Shown here in pieces: positions 16,655-26,705 of a stretch of 53,566 nucleotides of DNA (within the stretch, counting starts at the first letter, position 1; each line of letters starts with the position of its first letter). The position numbers were made by a program, and so were the translations under genes. Origin of the DNA: Bacillota bacterium (GTDB lineage: Bacteria; Bacillota; Sulfobacillia; Sulfobacillales; Sulfobacillaceae); the NCBI GenBank assembly GCA_021797515.1, contig JAJZZP010000065.1, positions 1-53,566 of the forward strand, read 5' to 3'. Under the pieces are notes generated by a model. That model made no database searches, had not been told where the DNA came from, and was given only the letters and a program-made list of their open reading frames with translations.

Positions 16655-16730
16655 GCGCCCGTAGCTCAGGGGATAGAGTGACGGACTTCGAATCCGCAGG
16701 TCGTAGGTTCAAATCCTACCGGGCGCACCA
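16655..16730 (+). tRNA. tRNA-Arg (TCG)
   Basis: Acceptor GCGCCCG pairs with CGGGCGC. The anticodon loop CTTCGAA on a CGGA/TCCG stem gives TCG. T-arm GTAGGTTCAAATCCTAC. The 3' CCA is encoded. It is 31 bases after tRNA-His. Confidence 0.95.
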
Positions 16731-16733
16731 TTT

Positions 16734-16817
16734 GCGAGGGTGATGGAATGGCAGACATGCGAGACTTAGGATCTCGTGCCGCAAGGCGTAAGGGTTCAAG
16801 TCCCTTCCCTCGCACCA
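16734..16817 (+). tRNA. tRNA-Leu (TAG)
   Basis: Acceptor GCGAGGG pairs with CCCTCGC. The anticodon loop CTTAGGA on a CGAGA/TCTCG stem gives TAG. A long variable arm (TGCCGCAAGGCGT) marks a class II tRNA. The 3' CCA is encoded; it starts 3 bases after tRNA-Arg. Confidence 0.95.
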
Positions 16818-16823
16818 TCCATT

Positions 16824-16886
16824 GCGGAAGTAACTCAGTGGCAGAGCCTTGCCCAGGCGACGGCTCAAGTCCTGTGCTCCGCTCCA
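16824..16886 (+). pseudogene. Degenerate tRNA-Gly (GCC-like) pseudogene
   Basis: The 5' half GCGGAAGTAACTCAGTGGCAGAG and the end GCTCCGCTCCA resemble tRNA-Gly(GCC). About ten bases around the anticodon and variable region are missing: the anticodon TTGCCCA loop is left on a 3-bp GCC/GGC stem. Two of seven acceptor pairs (A:C, G:G) no longer match. At 63 bases it cannot form a normal cloverleaf. Confidence 0.7.
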
Positions 16887-16891
16887 TTACC

Positions 16892-16920
16892 GAGGCGATG
16901 TATGCGCCTCTGGTTTTGTT
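16892..16920 (+). terminator. Rho-independent terminator of the tRNA cluster
   Basis: GAGGCG (16892-16897) pairs with CGCCTC (16905-16910), followed by TGGTTTTGTT. It also overlaps the -35 of the next promoter. Confidence 0.75.
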
Positions 16921-16946
16921 GCATAAAGAATTTCGCATGCTATAAT
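16919..16946 (+). promoter_or_regulatory. Sigma-A promoter of tig
   Basis: TTGCAT (16919-16924) and a perfect TATAAT (16941-16946) with 16-base spacing, 40 bases before the trigger factor start. Confidence 0.75.
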
Positions 16947-16986
16947 AGGTTGAATTGCAACGGGTTAAGGGGAGGATTGTCAAGGT

Positions 16987-18294
16987 ATGCAAGTGGCATT
17001 AGAGCGACTACCGAATTCTGTCGCTAAAGTTTCGGTGACCATTGATCCGGCCGAGATGTCGGTGGCGATGGATAAGGCGTTTCGGTCCGTGGTGTCTAAA
17101 TATAACATTCCGGGCTTTCGTCGCGGGAAGGTTCCTCGTCCTATTTTTGAACGTTATGTGGGACGAGAAGTGTTGTTGCGGGAGGCTGCCGACAAGTTGG
17201 TGAAGACTCGTTATACGGAAGCCGTGCTGCAGGCCGCAATCGAGCCCGTGGCGGAACCGAGCATTAAGGTTGTGACATTAGAGGATGGGTCCCCCTTTCA
17301 ATTTGACATTGAAGTGGAGACCAAGCCGATTATCGAACTGGGAGACTATCACGACTTGTTGACGATACCCTTAACCGTTCGTGAGGTAACTGATGAAGAT
17401 ATTGAACAGGAATTGCAATCCGTGGCTCGGAGTCAGGCGCAACTGATCCCAGCCGATGACGAACCCGTATCGATGGGAAACCATATTATTGTGAAATTGA
17501 AGGGGTTCCTTGAAGGGGATGAATCCGAAGAACCTTTTGTCGAGGATGAGGCTTACGCTATTGAAATGGGCAGTGGAACCGTGGTAGAAGGGTTGGAAAC
17601 CCAGCTCATCGGATTCAGAGTGGGAGAACCGCAAACGGTGCGCCTGACTTACCCCGAATCGCATCCCGATGTGGGTTTGGCAGGCAAGGACGTACGATTC
17701 GAAATCGAAGTGACGGAAAACAAACGGCAGGAAATTCCCGCAGTGGATGAGCAACTTGCCACAGCAGTAGGGTTAGAGTCTTTGCAGGAATTGCAGGAAC
17801 GCGTGGCGAATACGGTTAAGAGCCGTGTTGAGGCTCAGGCAAAAAGTGATCGCTTGGCGGAGATCTTGGGTAAACTGAAGGAGCGCGTAGATATTGACAT
17901 GCCATCGGCTCTTGTGGCTGAAGCGGTGCATCAACAGCTCCATGAAATGCTAAATAACCTGGCTCGTGTGGGAGCAACGTTGGAGGAGTATCTCGAACGC
18001 CGCCAAATTACGCGGGAAGCGTTGGAGTTGGAATTCCGCCCTCATGCAGAAGAGTGGGTGAAGGAACAATTGCTTTTGGAAGCAGTGGCTAAAGACCAGA
18101 AACTCACGGTAAGCGAAGATGAGGTGTTGGATTCTATTCGGCCCATAGCGGAAATGTATAAGCAACCATTAACAGCGCTAGTTAAACTATTTAAACAGCG
18201 TGGAGAATTTGAGTCACTGCGCGAGAATATGTTATTGTCCAAAGCCAGCGAGTACTTGGCCACAGCGGAATCTGAAGAAGCTGAGCCGGCATGA
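16987..18294 (+). CDS. tig: Trigger factor, ribosome-associated chaperone and prolyl isomerase
   Basis: 435 residues, full length. The N-terminal ribosome-binding domain has the signature [18 protein letters not shown] (about residues 40-57). The FKBP-like domain runs over about 150-240 with [12 protein letters not shown] and [20 protein letters not shown]. The C-terminal helical arms follow. It binds nascent chains at the ribosome exit site. Start ATG 16987 follows GGGGAGGATTG. It is the first gene of a block with clpP and clpX, the classic tig-clpP-clpX order. The tail overlaps the clpP leader; the clpP ATG lies 20 bases after the stop. Confidence 0.97.
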   Translation: MQVALERLPNSVAKVSVTIDPAEMSVAMDKAFRSVVSKYNIPGFRRGKVPRPIFERYVGREVLLREAADKLVKTRYTEAVLQAAIEPVAEPSIKVVTLEDGSPFQFDIEVETKPIIELGDYHDLLTIPLTVREVTDEDIEQELQSVARSQAQLIPADDEPVSMGNHIIVKLKGFLEGDESEEPFVEDEAYAIEMGSGTVVEGLETQLIGFRVGEPQTVRLTYPESHPDVGLAGKDVRFEIEVTENKRQEIPAVDEQLATAVGLESLQELQERVANTVKSRVEAQAKSDRLAEILGKLKERVDIDMPSALVAEAVHQQLHEMLNNLARVGATLEEYLERRQITREALELEFRPHAEEWVKEQLLLEAVAKDQKLTVSEDEVLDSIRPIAEMYKQPLTALVKLFKQRGEFESLRENMLLSKASEYLATAESEEAEPA

Positions 18295-18314
18295 GTTGGG
18301 CGGGGAGGAGACAC

Positions 18315-18950
18315 ATGAGTTATTTAGTGCCGATGGTGGTGGAGCAGACCAACCGAGGAGAACGTTCCTATGATATCTACTCTCGGCTTCTTAAGGAACG
18401 CATTATCTTTTTAGGCAGCGCCATTGATGACGATGTGGCAAATCTTGTGATTGCCCAATTGTTATTTTTGGAAAGTGACGATCCCGAGAGGGATATTCAC
18501 GTATATATCAACTCCCCAGGCGGTTCAGTGAGCGCAGGACTGGGTATTTACGACACCATGCAATATATCAAACCTGCGGTCTCAACCATCTGTGTCGGAA
18601 TGGCTGCGAGCATGGGGGCACTGCTACTGTCGGGTGGTGCGGCAGGAAAACGCTTTGCTTTGCCTAATTCTCGGGTGATGATTCACGAACCATGGATCAA
18701 TAACCTGGGAGGGAAAACCACCGATGTAGAGATCCAAATGAAGGAATTGTTAAGGAGTCGTGAGGCATTGGCCAAGATTTTGGCCAATCATACCAATCAC
18801 TCTCTGGAGCAAATTTTGGAAGAGACCCAACGCGATTACTGGATGACTGCCGAAGAAGCTCGCGGATATCATTTGATTGACGAGGTCGTGGCACCACGGG
18901 CTAATGTGGTAGGCGAAAAGGACAATCCGGCTAAGGATAATCCTTCGTGA
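18315..18950 (+). CDS. clpP: ATP-dependent Clp protease proteolytic subunit
   Basis: 211 residues from ATG 18315, preceded by GGGGAGGAG; an earlier GTG at 18291 would lack a good ribosome site. The serine protease triad is visible: S99 in [15 protein letters not shown]124 in SRVMIHEPW and D174 in [12 protein letters not shown]. The oxyanion segment [14 protein letters not shown] is intact. It forms the tetradecameric chamber that ClpX or other Clp ATPases feed. Encoded between tig and clpX. Confidence 0.97.
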   Translation: MSYLVPMVVEQTNRGERSYDIYSRLLKERIIFLGSAIDDDVANLVIAQLLFLESDDPERDIHVYINSPGGSVSAGLGIYDTMQYIKPAVSTICVGMAASMGALLLSGGAAGKRFALPNSRVMIHEPWINNLGGKTTDVEIQMKELLRSREALAKILANHTNHSLEQILEETQRDYWMTAEEARGYHLIDEVVAPRANVVGEKDNPAKDNPS

Positions 18951-19007
18951 GGTACGCATGGGAAATCTTGATGTGCCGTTTGGTCGCCGGATAAGGGGGG
19001 GGCTTAC

Positions 19008-20288
19008 ATGTTCAAGTTCACTGATGAAAAAGGGCAACTAAAATGCTCGTTCTGTGGCAAATACCAGGACCAAGTCAAACGCCTAATCGCAGGTCCGGGC
19101 GGCGTCTATATTTGTGATGAGTGCGTTGAGCTCTGCTCTGAGATCATTGAGGAAGAGTTGAGTGACGATGTAGAATTTGAACTCAAGGACATCCCTAAGC
19201 CCCAAGAAATCCGGGCCATATTGGATCAGTACGTAATAGGACAAGATCGGGCTAAAAAAACCTTGTCGGTTGCAGTGTATAACCACTACAAGCGCATCAA
19301 CATGGGTAACAAGGTTGACGATGTGGAACTGCAAAAGTCAAATATTTTAATGCTGGGACCAACCGGGTCCGGAAAAACGTTGTTGGCACAGACCTTGGCC
19401 AAAATTCTCAATGTGCCCTTTGCGATTGCGGACGCTACTTCGTTAACCGAGGCAGGATACGTGGGTGAGGATGTGGAAAATATCCTGCTCAAGCTCATCC
19501 AAGCAGCAGATTACGATGTGGAAAAAGCCGAGAAGGGCATTGTATACATTGACGAAGTGGATAAAATCGCGCGGAAGTCCGAGAATCCGTCGATTACTCG
19601 GGATGTTTCCGGCGAAGGTGTGCAGCAAGCGTTGCTAAAGATTCTTGAGGGCACGGTGGCTTCTGTGCCGCCCCAAGGCGGTCGCAAGCATCCGCACCAA
19701 GAGTTCATCCAAATTGACACGACGAACATTCTCTTCATTGTCGGCGGTGCCTTTGACGGCATCGAAAAATTGATTAAGCGGCGGATTGGCCGAAAAGGGC
19801 TCGGATTCAATGCCGAAATCCAGTCTCGTAACGATGGGAATATAGGAGATATTTTGGCGAAGATCATGCCAGAGGATTTGCTCAAATTTGGTCTGATACC
19901 AGAATTTGTCGGTCGACTTCCGGTGACTGTGACGTTGGATGCATTGGATGAATCGGCCTTAGTGCAAATTCTGACTGAACCCCGCAACGCACTCGTCAAG
20001 CAGTATCAAAAGATGCTGTCTTTAGATAGCGTGGAGCTGGAGTTCAAAGACGACGCGATTCGAGCGGTAGCTCGCGAAGCAATGCGACGCAATACCGGCG
20101 CCCGTGCCTTGCGGGCTATCATCGAAGACATTATGCTCGATGTCATGTACGATATGCCGAGTCGTAATGATATTGCGAAGTGTGTGGTGACACGAGAAGT
20201 GGTGGAGAATCACGACGCACCGTTGTTGGTTACCACCCAAGATCGTGCTAAAACACGCAATAAGAAACAAAAAGAAGAAACCGCGTAA
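19008..20288 (+). CDS. clpX: ATP-dependent Clp protease ATP-binding subunit ClpX
   Basis: 426 residues, full length. The N-terminal zinc-binding domain has C13, C16, C36 and C39 (CSFC ... CDEC). AAA+ motifs: Walker A GPTGSGKT, Walker [11 protein letters not shown], pore loop GYVGEDVE and sensor-2 region [12 protein letters not shown]. It unfolds tagged substrates for ClpP. Start ATG 19008 after an eight-G run that serves as the ribosome site. Ends at a strong terminator (20313-20342), closing the tig-clpP-clpX transcript. Confidence 0.97.
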   Translation: MFKFTDEKGQLKCSFCGKYQDQVKRLIAGPGGVYICDECVELCSEIIEEELSDDVEFELKDIPKPQEIRAILDQYVIGQDRAKKTLSVAVYNHYKRINMGNKVDDVELQKSNILMLGPTGSGKTLLAQTLAKILNVPFAIADATSLTEAGYVGEDVENILLKLIQAADYDVEKAEKGIVYIDEVDKIARKSENPSITRDVSGEGVQQALLKILEGTVASVPPQGGRKHPHQEFIQIDTTNILFIVGGAFDGIEKLIKRRIGRKGLGFNAEIQSRNDGNIGDILAKIMPEDLLKFGLIPEFVGRLPVTVTLDALDESALVQILTEPRNALVKQYQKMLSLDSVELEFKDDAIRAVAREAMRRNTGARALRAIIEDIMLDVMYDMPSRNDIAKCVVTREVVENHDAPLLVTTQDRAKTRNKKQKEETA

Positions 20289-20312
20289 CGTTCCAAGTCT
20301 TACCTTCATCAG

Positions 20313-20342
20313 CCCCTACCCTATCCATGGGTGGGGGTTTTT
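20313..20342 (+). terminator. Rho-independent terminator after clpX
   Basis: CCCCTACCC (20313-20321) and GGGTGGGG (20329-20336), followed by a T-run to 20342. Confidence 0.85.
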
Positions 20343-20525
20343 CATTGACACAAGGGGCATTTTAGCCTAAACTCCATGGTTCCTGGGCATACTGAAGCAT
20401 ATCATTAGACTTTTGGACCATGATTTGGCTTAAGTGAGGTGTGCAAATTTGGGGAGACTACGAATGCGAGCCTCAAACAATTCCGATGCAATTCAAAATC
20501 ACGGTTCGCGGAAAGGAGGGACGCG

Positions 20526-22208
20526 ATGAACTTAGCTAACATCGCCACCTTCATACAATTCTTTTTTGCGATAGTGATTGGCCTTTACTTTTGGAACCTT
20601 CTCAAATCCCAACAAGGGAACAAGGCAGCTGTCGAACGTGATTCGAGGAAAGAAATCGAAAAGCTCCGGCGATTGCGCGCGATCCATCTTAGCGAGCCGT
20701 TGTCGGAACGAACGCGGCCTTCGAGGTTTGAGGAAATCATCGGACAAGAGGACGGCATCCGCGCCCTTAAGGCAGCCTTATGTGGCCCTAATCCTCAACA
20801 TGTCATCGTCTATGGACCGCCGGGAGTCGGCAAAACCGCGGCCGCACGTTTGGTTCTGGAAGAGGCAAAGAAAAACAGTTGGACCCCTTTTTTGCCTGAA
20901 GCAAAATTTATGGAACTAGATGCCAACACCGCCCGATTTGATGAACGCGGCATTGCCGACCCGTTGATCGGTTCGGTACATGACCCCATTTATCAGGGGG
21001 CCGGGCCGCTGGGTATGGCTGGTATTCCGCAGCCTAAACCAGGTGCGGTAACCAAGGCCCATGGCGGAATCCTATTCATAGATGAAATAGGGGAACTTCA
21101 CCCGATACAACTGAACAAACTATTAAAAGTTCTGGAGGACCGGAAGGTTTTTTTGGAGTCTGCCTATTATAATGCCGAAGACACCAACATTCCTGTACAC
21201 ATCCAGGACATTTTTGAGAATGGATTACCCGCCGACTTTCGGTTAGTGGGCGCCACAACGCGGCAGCCCCACGAAATACCACCTGCGATTCGCTCGCGTT
21301 GCGTAGAGATATACTTTCGGGGCCTGCTTCCCGATGAAGTCTATGCGGTAGCTTCCAACGCAGTAAAGCGCATAGGAGTGGAAGTCGAACGCGAAGCATT
21401 AGAGGTGATCAAGCGATACGCTACCAATGGTCGCGAAGCAGTCAATATGGTGCAAATAGTCGCGGGTGTGGGTCTGACCGAAAACCGCAAAGTGATTACA
21501 CTTGCGGATGTGGAATGGGTCGTTCAGTCAGGGCACTACAACCCACGCCCGGAAAAGCAAGTGGCCACCGAACCGTTGGTTGGCATGGTCAATGGACTGG
21601 CAGTGTACGGGCCTAATATGGGAACGATGCTTGAAGTGGAAGCCGTAGCTCACCCCATCGTGACAGGGCAGGGAAAACTCTGGGTTACTGGCGTTGTCGA
21701 TGAGGAGGAAATGGGCGGACAGGGGCGTACGGTGCGGCGCAAGTCGATGGCCCGGAGTTCCGTCGAAAATGTGCTCACTGTGCTGCGCAACATCATGGGA
21801 CTGGAAACCACTGATTATGACCTGCATGTAAACTTTCCTGGGGGTGTTCCCCTTGACGGTCCGTCGGCTGGTGTTGCCATCGCTACGGCAGTATATTCAG
21901 CAATCACCAAAAAACCTTGCGACAACCGAATCGCGATGACCGGAGAATTATCGATTCGGGGTTTGGTAAAGCCGGTAGGCGGCGTTGTGGCTAAAGTGGA
22001 GGCTGCCCGTCAGGCGGGGTGCAAACGGATCCTGATTCCCCGAGACAATTGGCAGGAAATATTTCGTCATACAGATGTGGAGGTTATTGCGGTCGACACC
22101 TTACAAGAAGTCATCGACTTGGCGATGGTGATTGCCGAGCCGGTTGCAACGTCTTTGCCCGTGCCTCAAACTGACTTGCTCACTGCGAGCCCTTCAACGG
22201 CACAATAA
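20526..22208 (+). CDS. lonB: Membrane-anchored ATP-dependent protease LonB
   Basis: 560 residues from ATG 20526, which has a strong AAAGGAGGG site; the frame is open further upstream without a better start. One N-terminal membrane helix (about residues 7-24), then an AAA+ domain with Walker A GPPGVGKT (97-104) and Walker B GGILFIDEIGEL, and the Lon protease domain with catalytic dyad S447 (DGPSAGVA) and K490 (KPVGGVVAKVEAA). It lacks the large Lon N-terminal domain. The size and lonB-lon pairing match the Bacillus LonB type, usually a sporulation-linked protease. Ends at a 13-bp hairpin. Confidence 0.93.
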   Translation: MNLANIATFIQFFFAIVIGLYFWNLLKSQQGNKAAVERDSRKEIEKLRRLRAIHLSEPLSERTRPSRFEEIIGQEDGIRALKAALCGPNPQHVIVYGPPGVGKTAAARLVLEEAKKNSWTPFLPEAKFMELDANTARFDERGIADPLIGSVHDPIYQGAGPLGMAGIPQPKPGAVTKAHGGILFIDEIGELHPIQLNKLLKVLEDRKVFLESAYYNAEDTNIPVHIQDIFENGLPADFRLVGATTRQPHEIPPAIRSRCVEIYFRGLLPDEVYAVASNAVKRIGVEVEREALEVIKRYATNGREAVNMVQIVAGVGLTENRKVITLADVEWVVQSGHYNPRPEKQVATEPLVGMVNGLAVYGPNMGTMLEVEAVAHPIVTGQGKLWVTGVVDEEEMGGQGRTVRRKSMARSSVENVLTVLRNIMGLETTDYDLHVNFPGGVPLDGPSAGVAIATAVYSAITKKPCDNRIAMTGELSIRGLVKPVGGVVAKVEAARQAGCKRILIPRDNWQEIFRHTDVEVIAVDTLQEVIDLAMVIAEPVATSLPVPQTDLLTASPSTAQ

Positions 22209-22227
22209 AGGTTATAAGAATGCGTGG

Positions 22228-22256
22228 CCAGGCGGTCTCTCAAAGAGACCGCCTGG
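22228..22256 (+). terminator. Strong hairpin between lonB and lon
   Basis: CCAGGCGGTCTCT and AGAGACCGCCTGG form a perfect 13-bp stem with a CAA loop; only a short GTTGT follows. Confidence 0.75.
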
Positions 22257-22328
22257 GTTGTCAGTGGAACCCTTTTTCGATAGATGTTAGAATGAGAAAC
22301 TAACTGAGTTGGGGTTGGGGGGGACGTT

Positions 22329-24647
22329 ATGGACCGCAATGAAATGCCACTATTGCCACTTCGGGGAGTGTTAGTGTTTCCGTATATGGTGGTGCCGCTG
22401 GAAGTAGGTAGAGATCGGAGCCTAAAGGCGCTGGAGCAGGCAATGTTGGATAGGCAAGAATTGATATTTGTGGCGCAAAAAGATACTCGGTTAGATGACC
22501 CAGGGGTTGATGACCTTTATCAGGTCGGAGTGATCGGTGAAGTGAAACAACTGCTAAAAATGCCCAGCGGCGGTTCTAAGGTTGTAGTCGAGGGCAGAAC
22601 TCGAGCAACTCTTCGACATGTAGAAGATGTAGGCGAATATTTCCTGGCCGAAGTAGAACCGGTGCCTGAAGAACCGGAAATTACCGATGAAACTGAGGCT
22701 TTGATGCACGCTGTAGTCGAACAGTTCGAAATTTACATAAAGAACTCGAAGAAAATGCCTGGGGAAGCTTCGTTAAGCATGAACGTTGACGATCCTGGCC
22801 GATTGGCGGATACCATCATTAGCTATCTGGATATTCGCACGCAAGAGAAGGAAGACGTGCTGGAAACGTTTCCGGTTCATGCTCGGTTGAGTAAAGTATC
22901 TGACATTTTGGCGCGGCAAATGGAGCTGTTGGAAATTGAGAAGCGGATCAATTTTCGGGTGCGTAAGCAGATGGAGCGGACCCAAAAAGAATACTATTTG
23001 CGCGAACAATTGAAGGCCATCCAGCGCGAATTAGGAGATCGCGACGAACAGACTAGCGAGATTGAAGAACTTCGAGAACGGCTAAAAGCGACTCCTGGAC
23101 TTGACTCAGAGGTTTTTGAAAAAATCGAGCGGGAAATCGATCGTTTAGCTAAGATGTCGAGTATGGCGGCAGAGGCCGTTGTGGTACGAACATATGTCGA
23201 TTGGCTACTCAATTTGCCTTGGGGACACGAAACTGACGAACATATTGAGGTGGAAGAGGCCGAAGCCGTCCTCAACACCGATCACTATGGATTAAAAAAG
23301 GTTAAAGACCGGATTTTGGAATACCTTGCGGTGCGTCAATTAGCCCCGGATTTGAAAGGCCCCATCCTTTGCCTAGTAGGACCGCCAGGCGTGGGCAAGA
23401 CATCGTTGGCACGTTCCATTGCCAGGGCTACCGGTCGTAATTTCGTGCGCGTCTCGTTGGGTGGGGTGCGTGATGAGGCAGAAATTCGCGGCCATCGCCG
23501 CACGTACGTAGGGGCCATGCCAGGACGAATTATCCAAGGCATGAAACAGGCAGGGACCAAAAACCCACTGTTTTTGCTTGATGAGGTAGATAAAATGGCG
23601 ATGGATTTCCGTGGGGATCCGTCAGCTGCACTGCTTGAGGTGCTCGACCCAGAACAAAATAACCACTTTTCGGATCATTATATCGAAATCCCTTTTGACC
23701 TCAGTCGGGTGATGTTTATCACCACGGCTAACGTTCTACATACTATTCCGCGCCCGTTGCTGGATCGAATGGAAACCATTGTCATTCCTGGCTATACGGA
23801 AGAAGAGAAATTACGTATTGCACAGCAATACTTGTGGCCAAAACAGATGGCTGCCCACGGGCTGACCGACAAACCGGTGCAGATTAGCACCGAAGCCCTA
23901 AAGCAAATTATCCGCCACTACACCCGGGAAGCTGGAGTGCGGCAACTAGAAAGAGAATTAGGAACCGTGTGCCGTAAAGTGGCCCGAGAAATTGTGGGCG
24001 GACAAACCAGCCGAGTGCGGGTAACCGCGACTAGTCTGACCAAATATCTTGGGATGCATCGGGTTCATCATCGCAATGCCGAGGCGATGAGTCAAGTGGG
24101 GCTGGTGACCGGACTGGCAGTGACCGAAACCGGAGGCGACGTGATGTTGATCGAGGTGACTACCATGCCCGGTAAAGGTCAACTCACATTGACGGGACAG
24201 TTAGGCGATGTGATGCAGGAATCCGCTCGCGCAGCGTATAGCTATATCCGGGCTAAAGTGGAGACATTGGGAGTTGCCCCGGATTTTCATGAGAAATGGG
24301 ATTTGCACGTTCATGTGCCCGAAGGAGCGATACCTAAAGACGGGCCTTCAGCGGGAATTGCGATGGCCACTGCTATGGTTTCGGCACTGGCCAAAGTGCC
24401 AGTGAAGGCGGACTTGGCTATGACCGGGGAAATTACTTTACGCGGTCGTGTGCTTCCGGTAGGCGGAATCAAGGAAAAGACGCTAGCAGCTCACCGGGTC
24501 GGCATTCGCACCATTATATTACCGGAGGAAAACAAACCGGACTTGGAGGAATTACCGTCCAATATTCGACGGGCGTTAACGATTCATTTGGTGAACCATC
24601 TGGATCAGGTATTGGCGATAGCCTTGGAGGACCGCGATCATGGCTAA
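22329..24647 (+). CDS. lon: ATP-dependent protease Lon (LonA)
   Basis: 772 residues, full length. The N-terminal substrate domain starts [23 protein letters not shown] at residue 7. A coiled region [20 protein letters not shown] precedes the AAA+ module (Walker A GPPGVGKT, Walker [10 protein letters not shown]). The protease domain carries the dyad S674 ([11 protein letters not shown]) and K717 ([13 protein letters not shown]). It degrades misfolded and regulatory proteins. Start ATG 22329 follows a GGGG-rich site. The stop overlaps the ysxC start by 8 bases, a common arrangement in Gram-positives. Confidence 0.97.
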   Translation: MDRNEMPLLPLRGVLVFPYMVVPLEVGRDRSLKALEQAMLDRQELIFVAQKDTRLDDPGVDDLYQVGVIGEVKQLLKMPSGGSKVVVEGRTRATLRHVEDVGEYFLAEVEPVPEEPEITDETEALMHAVVEQFEIYIKNSKKMPGEASLSMNVDDPGRLADTIISYLDIRTQEKEDVLETFPVHARLSKVSDILARQMELLEIEKRINFRVRKQMERTQKEYYLREQLKAIQRELGDRDEQTSEIEELRERLKATPGLDSEVFEKIEREIDRLAKMSSMAAEAVVVRTYVDWLLNLPWGHETDEHIEVEEAEAVLNTDHYGLKKVKDRILEYLAVRQLAPDLKGPILCLVGPPGVGKTSLARSIARATGRNFVRVSLGGVRDEAEIRGHRRTYVGAMPGRIIQGMKQAGTKNPLFLLDEVDKMAMDFRGDPSAALLEVLDPEQNNHFSDHYIEIPFDLSRVMFITTANVLHTIPRPLLDRMETIVIPGYTEEEKLRIAQQYLWPKQMAAHGLTDKPVQISTEALKQIIRHYTREAGVRQLERELGTVCRKVAREIVGGQTSRVRVTATSLTKYLGMHRVHHRNAEAMSQVGLVTGLAVTETGGDVMLIEVTTMPGKGQLTLTGQLGDVMQESARAAYSYIRAKVETLGVAPDFHEKWDLHVHVPEGAIPKDGPSAGIAMATAMVSALAKVPVKADLAMTGEITLRGRVLPVGGIKEKTLAAHRVGIRTIILPEENKPDLEELPSNIRRALTIHLVNHLDQVLAIALEDRDHG

Positions 24648-25209
24648 TGTCAAACAGTTTGTCACCTCCGCCCTGTATCCTAAAGAAATGCCTACCGATG
24701 ACAAAATCGAGTTGGCATTCATGGGACGGTCTAATGCTGGGAAATCATCGTTAATTAATCGTTTGGTGGGTACCAAGATTGCGCACACTAGTGGAACTCC
24801 GGGGCGTACCCAACGGCTCAATTTCTTTGCCATGAAGGGGTGGTACATCGTCGATTTGCCGGGGTTTGGGTATGCCAAAGTGTCTAAAGCGCAGCGAGAA
24901 ATATTTGGCCAAGCCGTGGAAACCTACTTAACCACCCGCCAGCCTTTAATCGGGGGAATTTTAATTCAAGATGTACGCCGCGAACCCGAAGAAGAGGAAT
25001 TAATGGTAATGAAGTGGGCGTATGACCGTAATCTGTATTTAGCAGTTGTGGCGAGTAAAGTGGACAAGCTTAATCAGTCGGAACGGATCGAACGGCGCAA
25101 GCGACTGGAAGCTGTTTATGGGGCGGGAGTCTATTTCGTTTCCAATCGGACTGGCGAAGGCATCTCAGAGGTTAAGGGCGCTATTTTAGGATTGGGTCTC
25201 GCAATTTAG
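24640..25209 (+). CDS. ysxC: Ribosome-biogenesis GTP-binding protein YsxC/EngB
   Basis: 189 residues, typical length. TRAFAC-class GTPase motifs: G1 [10 protein letters not shown]2 [10 protein letters not shown]3 DLPGFGYA, G4 SKVDKL (Ser instead of the usual Thr at the first position). It helps assemble the large ribosomal subunit. ATG 24640 lies inside the lon 3' end, so it is translationally coupled. The stop overlaps the end of the converging phosphatase gene by 4 bases. Confidence 0.95.
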   Translation: MANVKQFVTSALYPKEMPTDDKIELAFMGRSNAGKSSLINRLVGTKIAHTSGTPGRTQRLNFFAMKGWYIVDLPGFGYAKVSKAQREIFGQAVETYLTTRQPLIGGILIQDVRREPEEEELMVMKWAYDRNLYLAVVASKVDKLNQSERIERRKRLEAVYGAGVYFVSNRTGEGISEVKGAILGLGLAI

Positions 25210-25793
25210 CGCCAGCGATACAGGGTGGGCGATCCGAAACCAATATGTGGCAAGCGACGACCAGAAACCCGGTGTTCTTGTTGCAACAGATTAATGAGTA
25301 GCAACAAGAATCCTGCATGAGAGACCACGGCGAGCCGTGGTCCTTGTTTTTGGTACTGTTCTAGACGCCAAATAGCTTCTCGTGCCCGTTTTGTGGAACG
25401 GGCACGGCCTTCGGGCTTTTGATCCCAAAACCAATGAAACCTGAGGTAACTCCACCAAAATTCTCCTGGCCAGCGTTGGTTGAGAAACAGCGTAGAATCG
25501 TTGGGTAGCCATACCGGAATTTCCCGGAACAAGGGGTCGACAATAATGTTGTCATGGCGGGCGAATAATTTGGCGGTTTCCAGTGCACGCGGCAAATCTG
25601 AGGCAACGACCAGGTCGACCTTGGGATATGCCGCATACAAACGCTGTAAACGATCCTGTTCGTGGACACTTAGAGCGGCTTCGTCGTAAGCGACTAGGTA
25701 CTGGTTAAATTCACTGCGAGTCATAAAAAGTGGGTTACGGGGTAAGTCGGGACGACCGTGCCGCATAACCCAAAAAGTTTGTACCGTGGCCAT
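25206..25793 (-). CDS. Histidine phosphatase family protein (phosphoglycerate-mutase-like)
   Basis: 195 residues. The RHG catalytic motif is near the N-terminus (WVMRHGRPDLP). A second arginine lies in VASDLPRALETAKLF, and the second histidine in AVVSHAGFLLLL. These mark the branch 1 histidine phosphatase fold; the substrate (sugar phosphate, nucleotide or protein) cannot be told. The gene lies 3 bases after the DsrE-like gene, clearly the same transcript, and meets ysxC tail to tail. Confidence 0.85.
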   Translation of the reverse strand: MATVQTFWVMRHGRPDLPRNPLFMTRSEFNQYLVAYDEAALSVHEQDRLQRLYAAYPKVDLVVASDLPRALETAKLFARHDNIIVDPLFREIPVWLPNDSTLFLNQRWPGEFWWSYLRFHWFWDQKPEGRARSTKRAREAIWRLEQYQKQGPRLAVVSHAGFLLLLINLLQQEHRVSGRRLPHIGFGSPTLYRWR

Positions 25794-25796
25794 AGT

Positions 25797-26156
25797 TTAA
25801 AAAGTAACCATTTCGTAACCTTCCGTCAAGGCTTTGACCAAGTCTTCGCCCACATAATGAAGGTCAATTTGTGGATCTACCCGGCGTATTTCTTCAGCAA
25901 TGCCCTTTTGTTCGGCGTGGAGTTGACAAGCAATGGTGGCAATATCAAGTTCCTGTGCCTTATCAACCAATTTAGCAAAGCGTGCCCGATTGGTTTCCGT
26001 TAGCACCTCGACCCCATCAGCAAAGAAGCAAAGTTTCACCGCTTCCAAATCTGGACTTTGTTTGGCTACGATAGAAAATCCTAATCCTGCCTTCACTTTA
26101 GAAGGTTGGTCAGGTCCGGAAATAATCAATATGAGAAGTTTAGCCAAGTGCATCAT
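25797..26156 (-). CDS. DsrE/DsrF-like small protein
   Basis: 119 residues with the DsrE-like alpha/beta plan: an N-terminal strand LLILIISGPDQPSKVKAGLGF, then VKLCFFADGVEVLTE and LDIATIACQLHAEQKG. The family includes sulfurtransferase-linked and accessory proteins of unknown function; C-containing segments here (KLCFF, IACQL) could be relevant, but no catalytic role is shown. The gene is followed within 3 bases by the histidine phosphatase gene. An IS607 relic ends only 9 bases before its start, so its promoter has probably been replaced by element sequence. Confidence 0.7.
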   Translation of the reverse strand: MMHLAKLLILIISGPDQPSKVKAGLGFSIVAKQSPDLEAVKLCFFADGVEVLTETNRARFAKLVDKAQELDIATIACQLHAEQKGIAEEIRRVDPQIDLHYVGEDLVKALTEGYEMVTF

Positions 26157-26165
26157 CCTACCTTT

Positions 26166-26705
26166 CTAGACATGTTCAAATTCCCAGTTTGCGCTCAGCA
26201 TATCGCCCCTTTCGGGAGATGGCCCCAGTCGGGCGCGGAACTGGGCGAGAATGTTGCGGGGCGAGTTCCCATCGCGATCCATGACGCAGCCACACTGGGG
26301 ACATTGGTACGTCCGTTTCCATGGTGGTATGGCTTGGCGATACCCACACCGTGAGCAGTCATTTGACGTATAATGCTCACTCACGACACCAAATACCTTG
26401 CCGTTACGTTGGCTTTGTACTGGATCATCCCGATGAACTGGTAAAGACCCACTCATTTTGCACACTCCGCTGCAGCCCTTTGGTTCGTTTGGTGGTTTTC
26501 CGCGACGTTCGCACCATCTGTTGTGGGGAGCGATTGCCCACCACGCTAGCTCGTTCAGTCTAATCTCGGGATCCAGGACTCGGCTTTGGTGCAATGTCAC
26601 ATTGACCACGTGGCTCCCCCTTTCAGTTGACTTAAATGCCAATTGTAGAGCGCCCGACACGGGCCCACCATGAACTCTAACACCTCAGCATCCCCTGCGG
26701 ACCCG
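26166..26705 (-). pseudogene. TnpB remnant of an IS607-type element
   Basis: Only pieces of TnpB survive. An N-terminal CRALYNWHLSQL-like stretch is in one frame (about 26625-26665). The C-terminal zinc ribbon (SEHYTSNDCSRCG then CPQCG) and RuvC-III aspartate region (VMDRDGNSPRNIL) are in another. About 200 residues of the middle, including the RuvC-I and -II motifs, are absent or scrambled. It cannot be an active nuclease. It belongs with the tnpA gene just upstream on the same strand. Confidence 0.75.

Noticed and set aside
16666..17027. Frames across the tRNA cluster, including one reading like a known spurious ORF (GLEPLRLAARDPKSRMSAIPSP)
   Set aside because: This peptide pattern is a classic mis-annotation of tRNA antisense.
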